NCBI GenBank assembly: GCA_020217115.1
Contig: JAIWOA010000095.1
Span: 1 to 15,675, forward strand
Reading direction: 5' to 3'
Length of the DNA stretch: 15,675 nucleotides
Source: Calditerrivibrio sp.
Lineage (GTDB): Bacteria > Chrysiogenota > Deferribacteres > Deferribacterales > Calditerrivibrionaceae
Shown: piece after piece, positions 9,345 through 15,597 of the stretch
Layout of the letters: every line of letters begins with the position of its first letter
Position numbering within the stretch: position 1 is the stretch's first letter
Notes under the pieces: model-generated
The model's database searches: none
What the model was told of the DNA's origin: nothing
Seen by the model: only the letters and a program-made list of their open reading frames with translations
Translations under genes and position numbers: made by a program

Positions 9345-9545
9345 TTATTTGCTGTTTTTTATTAAATCTTCTATTGCTTTTATAAGCTCTTCAGGGTCTA
9401 TTCCATGCATCATACAACCTTTTTCTATTGTTTCATTCTGGATACCCATGCAGCTGAGGCAACCCATATTAAAATCATCAAATACTTTCTTAGAAGTTGG
9501 GAATTTTTTTATAACCTCTGAAATCAGCATGTTTTTAGATATCAT
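9345..9545 (-). CDS. DUF1858 / hybrid-cluster-protein-associated redox disulfide domain protein
   Basis: 66 aa. The sequence 'MISKNMLISEVIKKFP' followed by 'FNMGCLSCMG', 'ETIEKGCMMHGID' and a terminal helix fits DUF1858, a small domain with a conserved CxxC (Cys29, Cys32) and an additional Cys44. Such proteins are common in anaerobes, sometimes near hybrid cluster protein; a redox or metal role is suspected but not proven, and no partner is adjacent here. I place the start at the ATG at 9545, not at the in-frame ATG at 9602. TAAGGAGG sits 5 nt before 9545, the family begins at this methionine, and the longer start would lie on the -35 box. It is the first gene of the minus-strand block and has its own promoter. 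Confidence 0.85.
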   Translation of the reverse strand: MISKNMLISEVIKKFPTSKKVFDDFNMGCLSCMGIQNETIEKGCMMHGIDPEELIKAIEDLIKNSK

Positions 9546-9574
9546 CTTTTCCTCCTTAACATTTATATAATTTA

Positions 9575-9602
9575 ATTTTACAATTTTTATAAATTTAGTC
9601 AA
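9575..9602 (-). promoter_or_regulatory. Sigma-70-type promoter for the DUF1858 gene
   Basis: On the minus strand, -35 TTGACT (9597-9602) is followed by a 16-bp A/T-rich spacer and -10 TAAAAT (9575-9580). The start would be near 9568, giving a leader of about 23 nt carrying the TAAGGAGG ribosome site before the ATG at 9545. The call rests on consensus match only. Confidence 0.6.
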
Positions 9603-9634
9603 TAAGATTAATCGGTCAATGGTTATATGGGGTG

Positions 9635-9663
9635 TTGTCTAATGGTGTAGCTCTTTTTATTAT
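9635..9663 (+). promoter_or_regulatory. Candidate promoter for the RdgC-like gene pair
   Basis: -35 TTGTCT (9635-9640), 17-bp spacer, -10 TATTAT (9658-9663). The start would be near 9670, giving a leader of about 135 nt before the ATG at 9807. A second possible -35, TTGACT at 9698-9703, has only a weak -10 (CATTTT) at 17 bp. The 261-bp divergent gap shows no other clear element. Confidence 0.4.
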
Positions 9664-9806
9664 TGGAACATCTTCTGATTAATATATTTTATGGGTGTTG
9701 ACTTACACTGTTTAAGAGTTCATTTTTTGTTAAAAACTATTTATTCACTTGATGATATCAAAAATATCTGCTAACCTTACAGAATAATTAAATAGAAGGT
9801 GTTAAT

Positions 9807-10409
9807 ATGGGTATAGTTTCTGGTTCTATGAATCTTTTTAGGCTCTATTTCAATGAGAATTTCGGTTTTAATATGTTGGAGATGTCTGATATATTGGAAA
9901 AATTTTCCTTTGATGCTTTTTATGATGAGGGGAAAAATATAAATTACGGTTTTGTTCCCTTTGAATATCCAGAAAAGTTTAGTTTTACAGATAGCTCAAT
10001 AATTTATGGTGAACATATTTTATTTGCAATGAGATACGATGAAAAAAAGATAAATAGCAGATATTACAACACAGAGCTATCAAACCTTAAAAGAAAGTTT
10101 TTAGAGGAAAATAGGAAAGATTTTTTATCTAAGATGGATCTGGAATTTTTAAAAAATACCCTTACAAATAGATTATTAAAAATGGCTGTACCAAGCACTT
10201 CAATGGTTGAAATTATTTTTGTACCTGAGAAAAAAGAGATCTACGTATCTATGATCTCCTCAAAAATAGTTGAATCTTTGACACATCTTTTCAGGTCAGC
10301 TTTTGATATTAATATCTATCAGGAGAATCTTGTAGAGTTTTCAAAAAGAGTACTGGATAACCCTGGCAAATTAGATCAGGTTTTGCAACTTAATCCAAGC
10401 TTTAATTAG
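9807..10409 (+). CDS. RdgC-like protein, N-terminal half
   Basis: 200 aa, no signal peptide or membrane segment. The order of features follows the N-terminal part of RdgC, the ring-forming DNA-binding protein that modulates RecA. These are an opening 'SGSMNLFRLYF' strand, 'NYGFVPFEYPE' (RdgC has a GWVPP-like turn here), 'ILFAMRYDEKKINS' (compare ARKEEKxLPS in E. coli RdgC), a lysine-rich helical stretch 'LKRKFLEENRKDFLSK', and then 'LLKMAVPSTSMVEI' and 'IYVSMISSKIVESLTHLFRSAF' (compare the RdgC segments LLPRAFSR and SAKKAEDTLALLRKS). This is a comparison from memory, not an alignment. ATG is preceded by GAAGGTG. The protein ends where RdgC's C-terminal half would begin, and the next gene, 11 nt on in another frame, resembles that half. 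If not RdgC-related, it is an unassigned cytoplasmic protein. Confidence 0.6.
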   Translation: MGIVSGSMNLFRLYFNENFGFNMLEMSDILEKFSFDAFYDEGKNINYGFVPFEYPEKFSFTDSSIIYGEHILFAMRYDEKKINSRYYNTELSNLKRKFLEENRKDFLSKMDLEFLKNTLTNRLLKMAVPSTSMVEIIFVPEKKEIYVSMISSKIVESLTHLFRSAFDINIYQENLVEFSKRVLDNPGKLDQVLQLNPSFN

Positions 10410-10420
10410 GGGGCAGCTTA

Positions 10421-10912
10421 ATGGCTAAAAAAGATATAAGTTTTCTGGAAAATGAGTATTTGCACTTTTTGATGATGAATTTTTTTATTGGTGAAAATTC
10501 AATGGAGATAAATGGTGAGATCTTTTATTATCAGCCCAAAAACAGGATATCTTTTTTTTCCGAAGTAAATTCGGAAAAGGTTGATATAGAATCGATAAAT
10601 TTGGTAACAAATAAGGAGATGTATGTGGCCTTCAAGGATACCAAAATTATCAAGCAGATCGATATTTTGCTAAACAACAAAAACAGCTCAATAACTTTTT
10701 CCATAAAATCATCCCCCCTAAGAATAACTGGTATATCTATGCCCAAGAGTATAGCTGAGGAGTTTGAAGATAAGGTACTTGAGAGATTGTTATACTTTGA
10801 ATGTGTAAAAGCATTCTTCAGACTCACTTTTAAATCATTTCTTGACATGAGAATATCGACGGAATGGAATACTCTCTTAAATAATTTTGATGATTATCTA
10901 AAAAAATATTAA
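10421..10912 (+). CDS. RdgC-like protein, C-terminal half (separate gene)
   Basis: 163 aa, cytoplasmic. It begins 'FLENEYLHFLMM', like the 'LGxEFLxWLW' start of the C-terminal half in the longer RdgC-like proteins I recall from deltaproteobacteria. It then shows 'INLVTNKEMYVAFKDTKIIKQIDILL' (compare the RdgC pattern 'EITNHIEAGKVVTKLALDW'), 'ITFSIKSSPLRITGISMP', and an acidic/helical tail 'LERLLYFECVKAFFRLTFKSFLDMRISTEW'. The ATG has AGGGGG 7-8 nt upstream, overlapping the end of the preceding gene, so it looks independently translated, not merely a frameshift remnant. It lies in the +2 frame relative to the upstream gene. The two products probably act as one complex. The assignment is by motif order only; on its own I would call it hypothetical. 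Confidence 0.5.
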   Translation: MAKKDISFLENEYLHFLMMNFFIGENSMEINGEIFYYQPKNRISFFSEVNSEKVDIESINLVTNKEMYVAFKDTKIIKQIDILLNNKNSSITFSIKSSPLRITGISMPKSIAEEFEDKVLERLLYFECVKAFFRLTFKSFLDMRISTEWNTLLNNFDDYLKKY

Positions 10913-10938
10913 AAAAATTTTTAATTATCTAAAATACC

Positions 10939-10947
10939 TGCTATAAT
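10939..10947 (+). promoter_or_regulatory. Extended -10 promoter for the histidine kinase gene (leaderless start)
   Basis: TGCTATAAT is a perfect extended -10 (TG-n-TATAAT). The last -10 base is 10947, so position +1 falls at 10954, the A of the kinase ATG. The -35 is poor (TTTTAA near 10919-10924), as extended -10 promoters tolerate, and an A/T tract lies just upstream. No Shine-Dalgarno sequence precedes the ATG, which agrees with a leaderless transcript. Confidence 0.55.
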
Positions 10948-10953
10948 GTACAT

Positions 10954-12375
10954 ATGGAAATCAGTACATTGGATAAAGGAATTAAAAATAGTTTGGAATT
11001 TGTGACAGTCAGAAGAAGGGGATATACCGTTCTCTTTATAGGGGATACTGGTAGAGAAGCAACTCTTTACTCATGTAATATCGGTAATTTTGAAGTTATA
11101 TTTGGTTTTAATGACTGTGAAAAACCGAATAATGATATATTAAATATGCTTGCAAAAAGTTTTTTATCTCTGATTTTAAATAAGGAGTATTCCATAGATA
11201 TGGAGAGGATGCTCCCATTTTTTGACAGGATTATGAAGTTAGAACCCCTCGATAATATTATTTATTCTCTTCTTAAAGTTATTATAGATAGTGGTATAAG
11301 CAGAAAGGTAGGTTTTTTTGTTTTAAATGACCAGTTACTGAAGCTTAGAGGTATTGTTTTAGCTGAGAAGAAGGGTGACGATGTTGTATATGATAATTTA
11401 GCTATAAAAAAGTGCTATATAGATCTGAAAAATAAGGGGCGGGTAGCAGATCTCCTTTTTTTTGAGAAAACTGAGATTGTAAATACTGGTGATATTGTAA
11501 ACGAAAATTTTAAAAAATTCTTTGGGGATCAAGTTATCATTTCTGGTGTTTATAATAAAAAAGGTATTTTTGGTGCAATTATCGTAGATTCAGATTCTGT
11601 TGAAGGGTACGATATTTCCCATATCATAGCTTTTAGTAAAATACTTTCTCTATCCATAGACCATTCCAGATTGAATAAGCAGCTGAGTTTTGCCATGGAG
11701 GATATAGCATATTTTAAGGAGAGTATTGATGTAACAAGTAATTTTACTCAGATGGGGAAAATTACTGCATCTCTTGCCCACGAGATAAAGAACCCCCTTG
11801 TATCGATAGGTGGTTTTGCCAGAAGGCTTGAGAAATATGTGACCGATGAAAAGGGATTAAGTTATTTGCAGATTATTCAGACGGAAACAGCAAGGTTAGA
11901 GAAGATAGTGTCAGATATTTTGGCATATTCCAAACTTTTTGTTTTAAATAAGGATAAAGTGGATCTATACGATCTGCTTTCAAATATAAAAGAATTTTTC
12001 AGTGAGAAATTGGATGAAAATAGGATAGTTATGGATATATTTTGTGAAAAAGGGATCTCTATTCTGGCTGATGAGAAAAAATTGAAACAGGTACTAATAA
12101 ATATAGTAAACAACTCTATACAGGCGATAGAAAGAGATGGGAATATATGCATAGAAGTAAACAACGAAAAAGATAGGTGTGAAATCTTGATAAAGGATAC
12201 GGGGGGAGGTTTCCCCTTCGATGTGATCCAGAATGCCTTTCAACCATTCTATACAACCAAAGAAAATGGTACAGGGCTGGGTTTATCCATATGCCAGAAG
12301 ATAGTCGCTGCCCATGGAGGGCATATGTTTATCGACAATTACGACAATGGCGCTCTGGTAAAAATTTCTATATAA
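10954..12375 (+). CDS. Soluble GAF-domain sensor histidine kinase
   Basis: 473 aa with no transmembrane segment, so it senses something in the cytoplasm. Residues 1-95 are unassigned. Residues about 97-236 look like a GAF domain ('PLDNIIYSLLKVII' start, 'GVYNKKGIFGAIIVDS' strand pair, then the 'HIIAFSKILSLSIDHSRL' helix). A short linker leads to the HisKA H-box 'GKITASLAHEIKNPLVSIGGF' with phosphoacceptor His276. The ATPase domain has the N-box 'LKQVLINIVNNSIQAI' (Asn386/387), G1 'IKDTGGGF' (Asp415), F-box 'PFYTT' and G2 'NGTGLGLSIC'. All catalytic motifs are intact. The receiver protein gene follows 15 nt later and is the presumed partner. The ATG has no ribosome site and sits directly at a predicted transcription start. 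The signal is unknown; the GAF domain lacks an obvious haem or Fe-S motif. Confidence 0.9.
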   Translation: MEISTLDKGIKNSLEFVTVRRRGYTVLFIGDTGREATLYSCNIGNFEVIFGFNDCEKPNNDILNMLAKSFLSLILNKEYSIDMERMLPFFDRIMKLEPLDNIIYSLLKVIIDSGISRKVGFFVLNDQLLKLRGIVLAEKKGDDVVYDNLAIKKCYIDLKNKGRVADLLFFEKTEIVNTGDIVNENFKKFFGDQVIISGVYNKKGIFGAIIVDSDSVEGYDISHIIAFSKILSLSIDHSRLNKQLSFAMEDIAYFKESIDVTSNFTQMGKITASLAHEIKNPLVSIGGFARRLEKYVTDEKGLSYLQIIQTETARLEKIVSDILAYSKLFVLNKDKVDLYDLLSNIKEFFSEKLDENRIVMDIFCEKGISILADEKKLKQVLINIVNNSIQAIERDGNICIEVNNEKDRCEILIKDTGGGFPFDVIQNAFQPFYTTKENGTGLGLSICQKIVAAHGGHMFIDNYDNGALVKISI

Positions 12376-12390
12376 ATTTTGGAGGGATTT

Positions 12391-12768
12391 ATGATTAAGA
12401 GAGTATTAATTATTGACGACGAAGCAAATGTGTCAAAATTGTATGAAGATTATCTGACTGAAAATGGTTTTGTTGTAGAAAGTATAAATAACCCGATGGG
12501 TGCAGTGGATAAGTTTACAGTATTTCAGCCAGACTTAGTGTTGCTTGATATAAATATGCCAGATAAGGATGGGTTTACTTTACTGAGGGAGATAAAAAAG
12601 GTGAACCCTTCTGTTCCTATATATTTTCTTACAGCCCATGATGAGCACAAGAGAAATTTTAATTCGTTGTATGCGGAGGAGTTTATACTAAAATCAAGGG
12701 ATCCAAAGGTTATTATAAAGCTTATTAAAAATATAAACGAAAATAGTGAGACAGCTGCATCATGTTAA
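12391..12768 (+). CDS. Single-domain response regulator (receiver only)
   Basis: 125 aa CheY-like receiver with no output domain. Conserved residues are the acidic pocket Asp9/Asp10/Glu11 ('IIDDE'), phosphoacceptor Asp53 ('LLDINMPDKDG'), Thr81 ('YFLTAHD') and Lys101 ('FILKSRD'). The tail after residue 117 is short and ends in Cys125. I use the ATG at 12391, with GGAGGG five nt upstream; a TTG at 12379 would overlap that ribosome site and add four residues. It lies 15 nt after the histidine kinase stop, so the pair is co-transcribed and probably cognate. With no DNA-binding or enzymatic domain, it must act by protein contact or pass phosphate on; the target is not in this window. Confidence 0.93.
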   Translation: MIKRVLIIDDEANVSKLYEDYLTENGFVVESINNPMGAVDKFTVFQPDLVLLDINMPDKDGFTLLREIKKVNPSVPIYFLTAHDEHKRNFNSLYAEEFILKSRDPKVIIKLIKNINENSETAASC

Positions 12769-12780
12769 TATATTAAAGTT

Positions 12781-12820
12781 TTTAAATATCGGCTGACTAT
12801 TCAGTCAGTTGGTATTTAGA
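12781..12820 (+). terminator. Long G-U-rich hairpin ending the kinase/regulator operon
   Basis: Positions 12781-12798 pair with 12803-12820 around the loop ATTC, giving an 18-bp stem with no mismatch in plus-strand RNA if G-U pairs are allowed. The core is CTGACT/AGTCAG. In minus-strand RNA the wobble pairs become A-C mismatches, so the fold belongs to the plus-strand transcript. It starts 13 nt after the response regulator stop. No U-run follows, so it is not a canonical intrinsic terminator. The perfect 16-nt core could instead be a TetR-type operator. Confidence 0.45.
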
Positions 12821-12891
12821 TGTAAATATTGGTGAAAATTTCTATTTTTAAACTGTTTGTTGCATGAAGAGCAGGTATATTAATACACTAT

Positions 12892-14406
12892 TTAGATAAG
12901 TACTTCACCAGTCATCTCTTCGGGAATTGGTAAACCCATTATCTTAAGAATTGTTGGAGCTATGTCTGCCAATTTCCCGGTTTTACCCATATCTATCGTG
13001 CAATCATGGTTACATATTACGAAGGGGACCAGGTTTGTTGTATGTGCTGTATGTGGCTGATTGTTTTTATAGTCCCACATCTCTTCGCTATTCCCATGAT
13101 CGGCAGTTACTATCAAAGCAATACCATTCTCCTCAGCAAATTTTACAACCCTGCCAAGCTGTTCGTCAACTTTTTTACAGGCTGCTATTGCAGCAGATTC
13201 TACCCCTGTGTGCCCTACCATATCTGGGTTTGCAAAATTCATTACAACGAGATCAAAATTATTCTTTTTGAAAGATTCGATAAACTTATCTACAACCTCT
13301 TCTACACTCATTTCCGGTTTAAGATCATAAGTGGGAACATCTTTTGGCGATGGAACAAGTATTCTTTGCTCACCTTCAAATTCCTTCTCCAATCCACCAT
13401 TAAAGAAAAATGTCACATGTGGATATTTTTCTGTCTCAGCTATTCTGAGCTGTTTGTATCCCAGTTTACTTATATATTCACCAAGGGAATTTTTTATCTC
13501 TTCTGGCTCAAATATGAATGGCAAATTGAATGTAGAATCGTATTCTGTTATCGTAATATATGGGAGGTTAGAGAATTTTTTCACCTCAAAAAAATTAAAA
13601 TCCTTCTGAATAAATGCTCTTGTTATCTCCCTTGCTCTGTCTGCTCTAAAATTAAAAAAGAATATACCATCATTATCTTTGATCCCATCGAAGTCTCCAA
13701 TTATTTTAGGAGAGATGAATTCGTCAGTTTCTCCTTTGTCATAGGCATGTTGACAGGCTTCCACGGCAGAATCAAATCTATCACCTTTACAGAAAACTAA
13801 AGCATTATATGCTTTTTCCACCCTTTCCCATCGTTTATCCCTATCCATTGCATAGTATCTTCCTATCACTGTACCTATTTTTCCAAATTCAATTTTCTTT
13901 ATGTACGTTTCTAAATCTTCAAGATAACTCTTTCCCATTGTAGGGGGGGTATCTCTTCCATCCATAAAGGGGTGTATGTAAGCCTTTTTAATACCTAAAT
14001 TTTTAAATATGGATAGAAGGCTCTTTAAATGATCTATATGACTATGTACGCCACCGTCACTGAGTAAACCAAAAAAGTGTACTGCTCCACCACTTTCCTT
14101 AATTGAATTGACAAAGGCATTCAAATTAGTGTTATTTTTTATTTCACCATTATCCAGAGACTTTTTAATCCTTACAAGATCCTGATAGACAACTCTCCCT
14201 GCTCCAATATTGGTATGCCCAACCTCTGAATTCCCCATTTGCCCCTCTGGTAAACCTACAAATTCTTCGCTTGCATTTATCAAGCTGTGGGGATATTTTT
14301 TCATTATATAATTAAAATTTATAGGATGACAAAGCTTCACTGCGTTATGTTCTTCAGATTCTCTATGACCCCATCCATCTAATATGAGAAGAATGACCTT
14401 TTTCAT
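12892..14406 (-). CDS. gpmI: 2,3-bisphosphoglycerate-independent phosphoglycerate mutase
   Basis: 504 aa, normal length. It interconverts 3- and 2-phosphoglycerate in glycolysis/gluconeogenesis using two metal ions, probably Mn2+. Visible residues: Asp10 ('LILDGWG'), the phosphorylated Ser60 ('GQMGNSEVGHTNIGAGR'), His121 ('GGVHSHIDHL'), the 'MDGRDTPP' loop, Arg254/Arg257 ('NFRADRARE'), Lys328 ('ETEKYPHVTFF'), Asp395/His399 ('NPDMVGHTG'), Asp436/His437 ('TADHGNSE') and His455 ('PHTAHT'). Nothing essential is missing. The ATG is only 2 nt after the DksA-like stop and has just a weak AAAGATG site, so translation is probably coupled to the upstream gene. It is the last gene of the rlmH operon and converges on the response regulator gene. 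Confidence 0.97.
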   Translation of the reverse strand: MKKVILLILDGWGHRESEEHNAVKLCHPINFNYIMKKYPHSLINASEEFVGLPEGQMGNSEVGHTNIGAGRVVYQDLVRIKKSLDNGEIKNNTNLNAFVNSIKESGGAVHFFGLLSDGGVHSHIDHLKSLLSIFKNLGIKKAYIHPFMDGRDTPPTMGKSYLEDLETYIKKIEFGKIGTVIGRYYAMDRDKRWERVEKAYNALVFCKGDRFDSAVEACQHAYDKGETDEFISPKIIGDFDGIKDNDGIFFFNFRADRAREITRAFIQKDFNFFEVKKFSNLPYITITEYDSTFNLPFIFEPEEIKNSLGEYISKLGYKQLRIAETEKYPHVTFFFNGGLEKEFEGEQRILVPSPKDVPTYDLKPEMSVEEVVDKFIESFKKNNFDLVVMNFANPDMVGHTGVESAAIAACKKVDEQLGRVVKFAEENGIALIVTADHGNSEEMWDYKNNQPHTAHTTNLVPFVICNHDCTIDMGKTGKLADIAPTILKIMGLPIPEEMTGEVLI

Positions 14407-14408
14407 GG

Positions 14409-14771
14409 TTACATCTTTATGAGACCTTTTTTCTCAAGTTCAGATTTACAATCAACACAGTATCTTGCAAAAGGTACATATTTAAGTCTCTTCTCTTCAA
14501 TGTCACATCCACACTCGATGCATACTCCATAGGTTCCATCTTCTATCCGTTTGAGTGCCTGATCTATTAGATTTAACTTGAGAGCATCTGTCTCAACCCT
14601 ACCCAACATAATATTTTTGCTATAAAGGTTGTAAGCTTCGTCGGCGGAGTCTTGCCCCTCTTCATTACCAAAAGACATTGCATCATTATATTTTTCTTTC
14701 AATTTCTGTCTAATTTCATCTCTCATTTTTAAGAGAACCTCTTTTTGAGATTCAAGAAATTTTGCATCCAT
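14409..14771 (-). CDS. DksA/TraR C4-type zinc-finger protein
   Basis: 120 aa, slightly shorter than E. coli DksA (151 aa). The N-terminal half is helical and probably forms the coiled coil that enters the RNA polymerase secondary channel. Its tip motif DxxDxA is present as Asp41-Ser-Ala-Asp44-Glu-Ala46. The C4 zinc finger is Cys84-x2-Cys87-x17-Cys105-x2-Cys108 ('YGVCIECG' ... 'RYCVDCK'). Intact tip residues and zinc ligands suggest a true DksA-type modulator of transcription, perhaps with ppGpp, and not a TraR-like remnant; this is inferred. The ATG has GGAGG 4 nt upstream, and that site overlaps the rlmH stop codon. Lying between rlmH and gpmI, it could link growth control to ribosome and glycolysis gene expression, but the operon may be accidental. 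Confidence 0.9.
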   Translation of the reverse strand: MDAKFLESQKEVLLKMRDEIRQKLKEKYNDAMSFGNEEGQDSADEAYNLYSKNIMLGRVETDALKLNLIDQALKRIEDGTYGVCIECGCDIEEKRLKYVPFARYCVDCKSELEKKGLIKM

Positions 14772-14779
14772 AATGCCTC

Positions 14780-15226
14780 CTATTTGTGATAAGGATGTCC
14801 ACCTATAATGGTTATAGCTCTGTACAATTGCTCCATCAATACTACAGCAGCTACCTTATGTGCCATGGTAAGTAACGACAATGAAATGCTCATGTCGCAT
14901 TTCTCTGTAAAATCTTTTCCAAGACCAAAGGCACCACCAATATAGAATACCACATTTTTTCTATTATTCAATGTTTCATTAAAAAAAACTGCAAATTTTT
15001 CAGAACTAAAAGCTTTCCCATTTATATTAAGAGCAATTTTATAAAAATCCCTCCCGTAACCAAGTAATTTCTGTGCATCTTTATCGTTTAACTCACAGTC
15101 TTCCGAAACTTTTAGGTCAAAAAATTCCACCTGACAATGGGAGCTAATCCTTTTAAGATATTCCTCAATAATACTATTGAAGTTATCTTCTTTGATTTTG
15201 CCAGCTAAAACAATCCTTAATTTCAT
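14780..15226 (-). CDS. rlmH: 23S rRNA (pseudouridine(1915)-N(3))-methyltransferase
   Basis: 148 aa SPOUT-class methyltransferase that methylates pseudouridine 1915 in helix 69 on the assembled 70S ribosome. Diagnostic features: N-terminal 'MKLRIVLAGKIKE', SAM-binding knot 'FYIGGAFGLG' (95-103), 'LTMAHKVAAVVLMEQLYRA' (119-137) and the C-terminal 'HPYHK' that helps bind substrate. Compared with the E. coli and S. aureus proteins as I recall them, the 'PHxxxR' element reads 'AHKVAA', so a usually conserved arginine is alanine (Ala127). The ATG at 15226 has no Shine-Dalgarno sequence; the promoter places the transcript start about 5 nt upstream. First gene of rlmH-dksA-like-gpmI. Confidence 0.95.
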   Translation of the reverse strand: MKLRIVLAGKIKEDNFNSIIEEYLKRISSHCQVEFFDLKVSEDCELNDKDAQKLLGYGRDFYKIALNINGKAFSSEKFAVFFNETLNNRKNVVFYIGGAFGLGKDFTEKCDMSISLSLLTMAHKVAAVVLMEQLYRAITIIGGHPYHK

Positions 15227-15237
15227 AAAATTGTCGG

Positions 15238-15266
15238 TTTATATATTATTGCATCCTTTATGTCAA
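15238..15266 (-). promoter_or_regulatory. Near-consensus sigma-70 promoter of the rlmH operon
   Basis: On the minus strand, -35 TTGACA (15261-15266, perfect consensus), 17-bp spacer, -10 TATAAA (15238-15243). The start is predicted at about 15231 (an A), leaving a leader of about 5 nt before the rlmH ATG, too short for a ribosome site. Confidence 0.75.
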
Positions 15267-15416
15267 GTAAAATAAGTTTAAATTTCATACATAGGTGTGA
15301 AAATATCAACAAGAATGAGTATGATAATCAAGGGAAGAAGTTGTTTTCAGAGAAAATATTTTAAAAAATAATAATTTTAAAGAGTTAAAAAGATTGACTG
15401 ATATATCTCATATTGT

Positions 15417-15425
15417 TGGTATAAT
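15417..15425 (+). promoter_or_regulatory. Possible extended -10 promoter reading rightwards
   Basis: TGGTATAAT matches the extended -10 consensus. TTGACT lies upstream at 15394-15399 but the spacer is 20 bp, too long for a standard sigma-70 promoter. The start would be near 15432. No gene follows inside the window, so it may serve a gene or RNA beyond the end, or be chance in A/T-rich DNA. Confidence 0.3.
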
Positions 15426-15534
15426 CAAATCTATAAATTAAAATTTGGTCAAAATAAAAAAACCTTGGCAGATTAAACGATAGCCTGTGGATATTTTAAC
15501 GTAAATATACTAAAATCTATTGGAGATATCCCCA

Positions 15535-15561
15535 TAACTCAAAACTCAACACTCATAACTT
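15535..15561 (+). repeat. A/C-rich short tandem repeat (ACTCAAA-like units)
   Basis: Degenerate 7-8 bp units AACTCAAA, ACTCAAC, ACTCATA, ACTTA follow one another. A partial copy (AAACACTCAAAATTACTT) recurs at 15613-15630, on the other side of the interspersed repeat. Similar 'gagttttgagttatgagt' strings are, from memory, common in intergenic DNA of several bacterial genomes. Confidence 0.55.
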
Positions 15562-15570
15562 AAAAAAACA

Positions 15571-15597
15571 AGATTGCCTTGCTTCACTCGCAATGAC
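15571..15597 (-). repeat. Interspersed repeat of the 'GTCATTGCGAGCGAAGCGAGGCAATCT' type
   Basis: Read on the minus strand, this begins GTCATTGCGAGTGAAGC and continues AAGGCAATCT, closely matching a dispersed intergenic repeat I recall from many bacterial genomes. Arms ATTGC (15573-15577) and GCAAT (15590-15594) form a small inverted repeat. It encodes nothing. Confidence 0.6.

Noticed and set aside
9546..9602. N-terminal extension of the DUF1858 protein to an ATG at 9602
   Set aside because: The extended start overlaps the predicted -35 box, while the internal ATG at 9545 has a perfect TAAGGAGG site and matches the family's usual beginning.
9749..9761. FNR-like palindrome TTGATGATATCAA upstream of the RdgC-like gene
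   Set aside because: The half-sites match, but the spacer is 3 bp where FNR/CRP-family sites need 4, and such palindromes are frequent in A/T-rich DNA.
13006..13800. 264-codon plus-strand open frame opposite gpmI
   Set aside because: It is antisense to an unmistakable gpmI, is rich in Cys/Phe/Tyr as expected of a shadow frame, and has no ribosome site or family resemblance.
15315..15371. 18-codon frame in the right-end intergenic region
   Set aside because: No spaced ribosome site and no resemblance to known small proteins; fits chance.
15488..15496. DnaA-box-like sequence (ATATCCACA on the minus strand), also TTATCCCCA near 109-117
   Set aside because: Single near-matches, not clustered, one of them inside addB; no origin features or dnaA/dnaN nearby.
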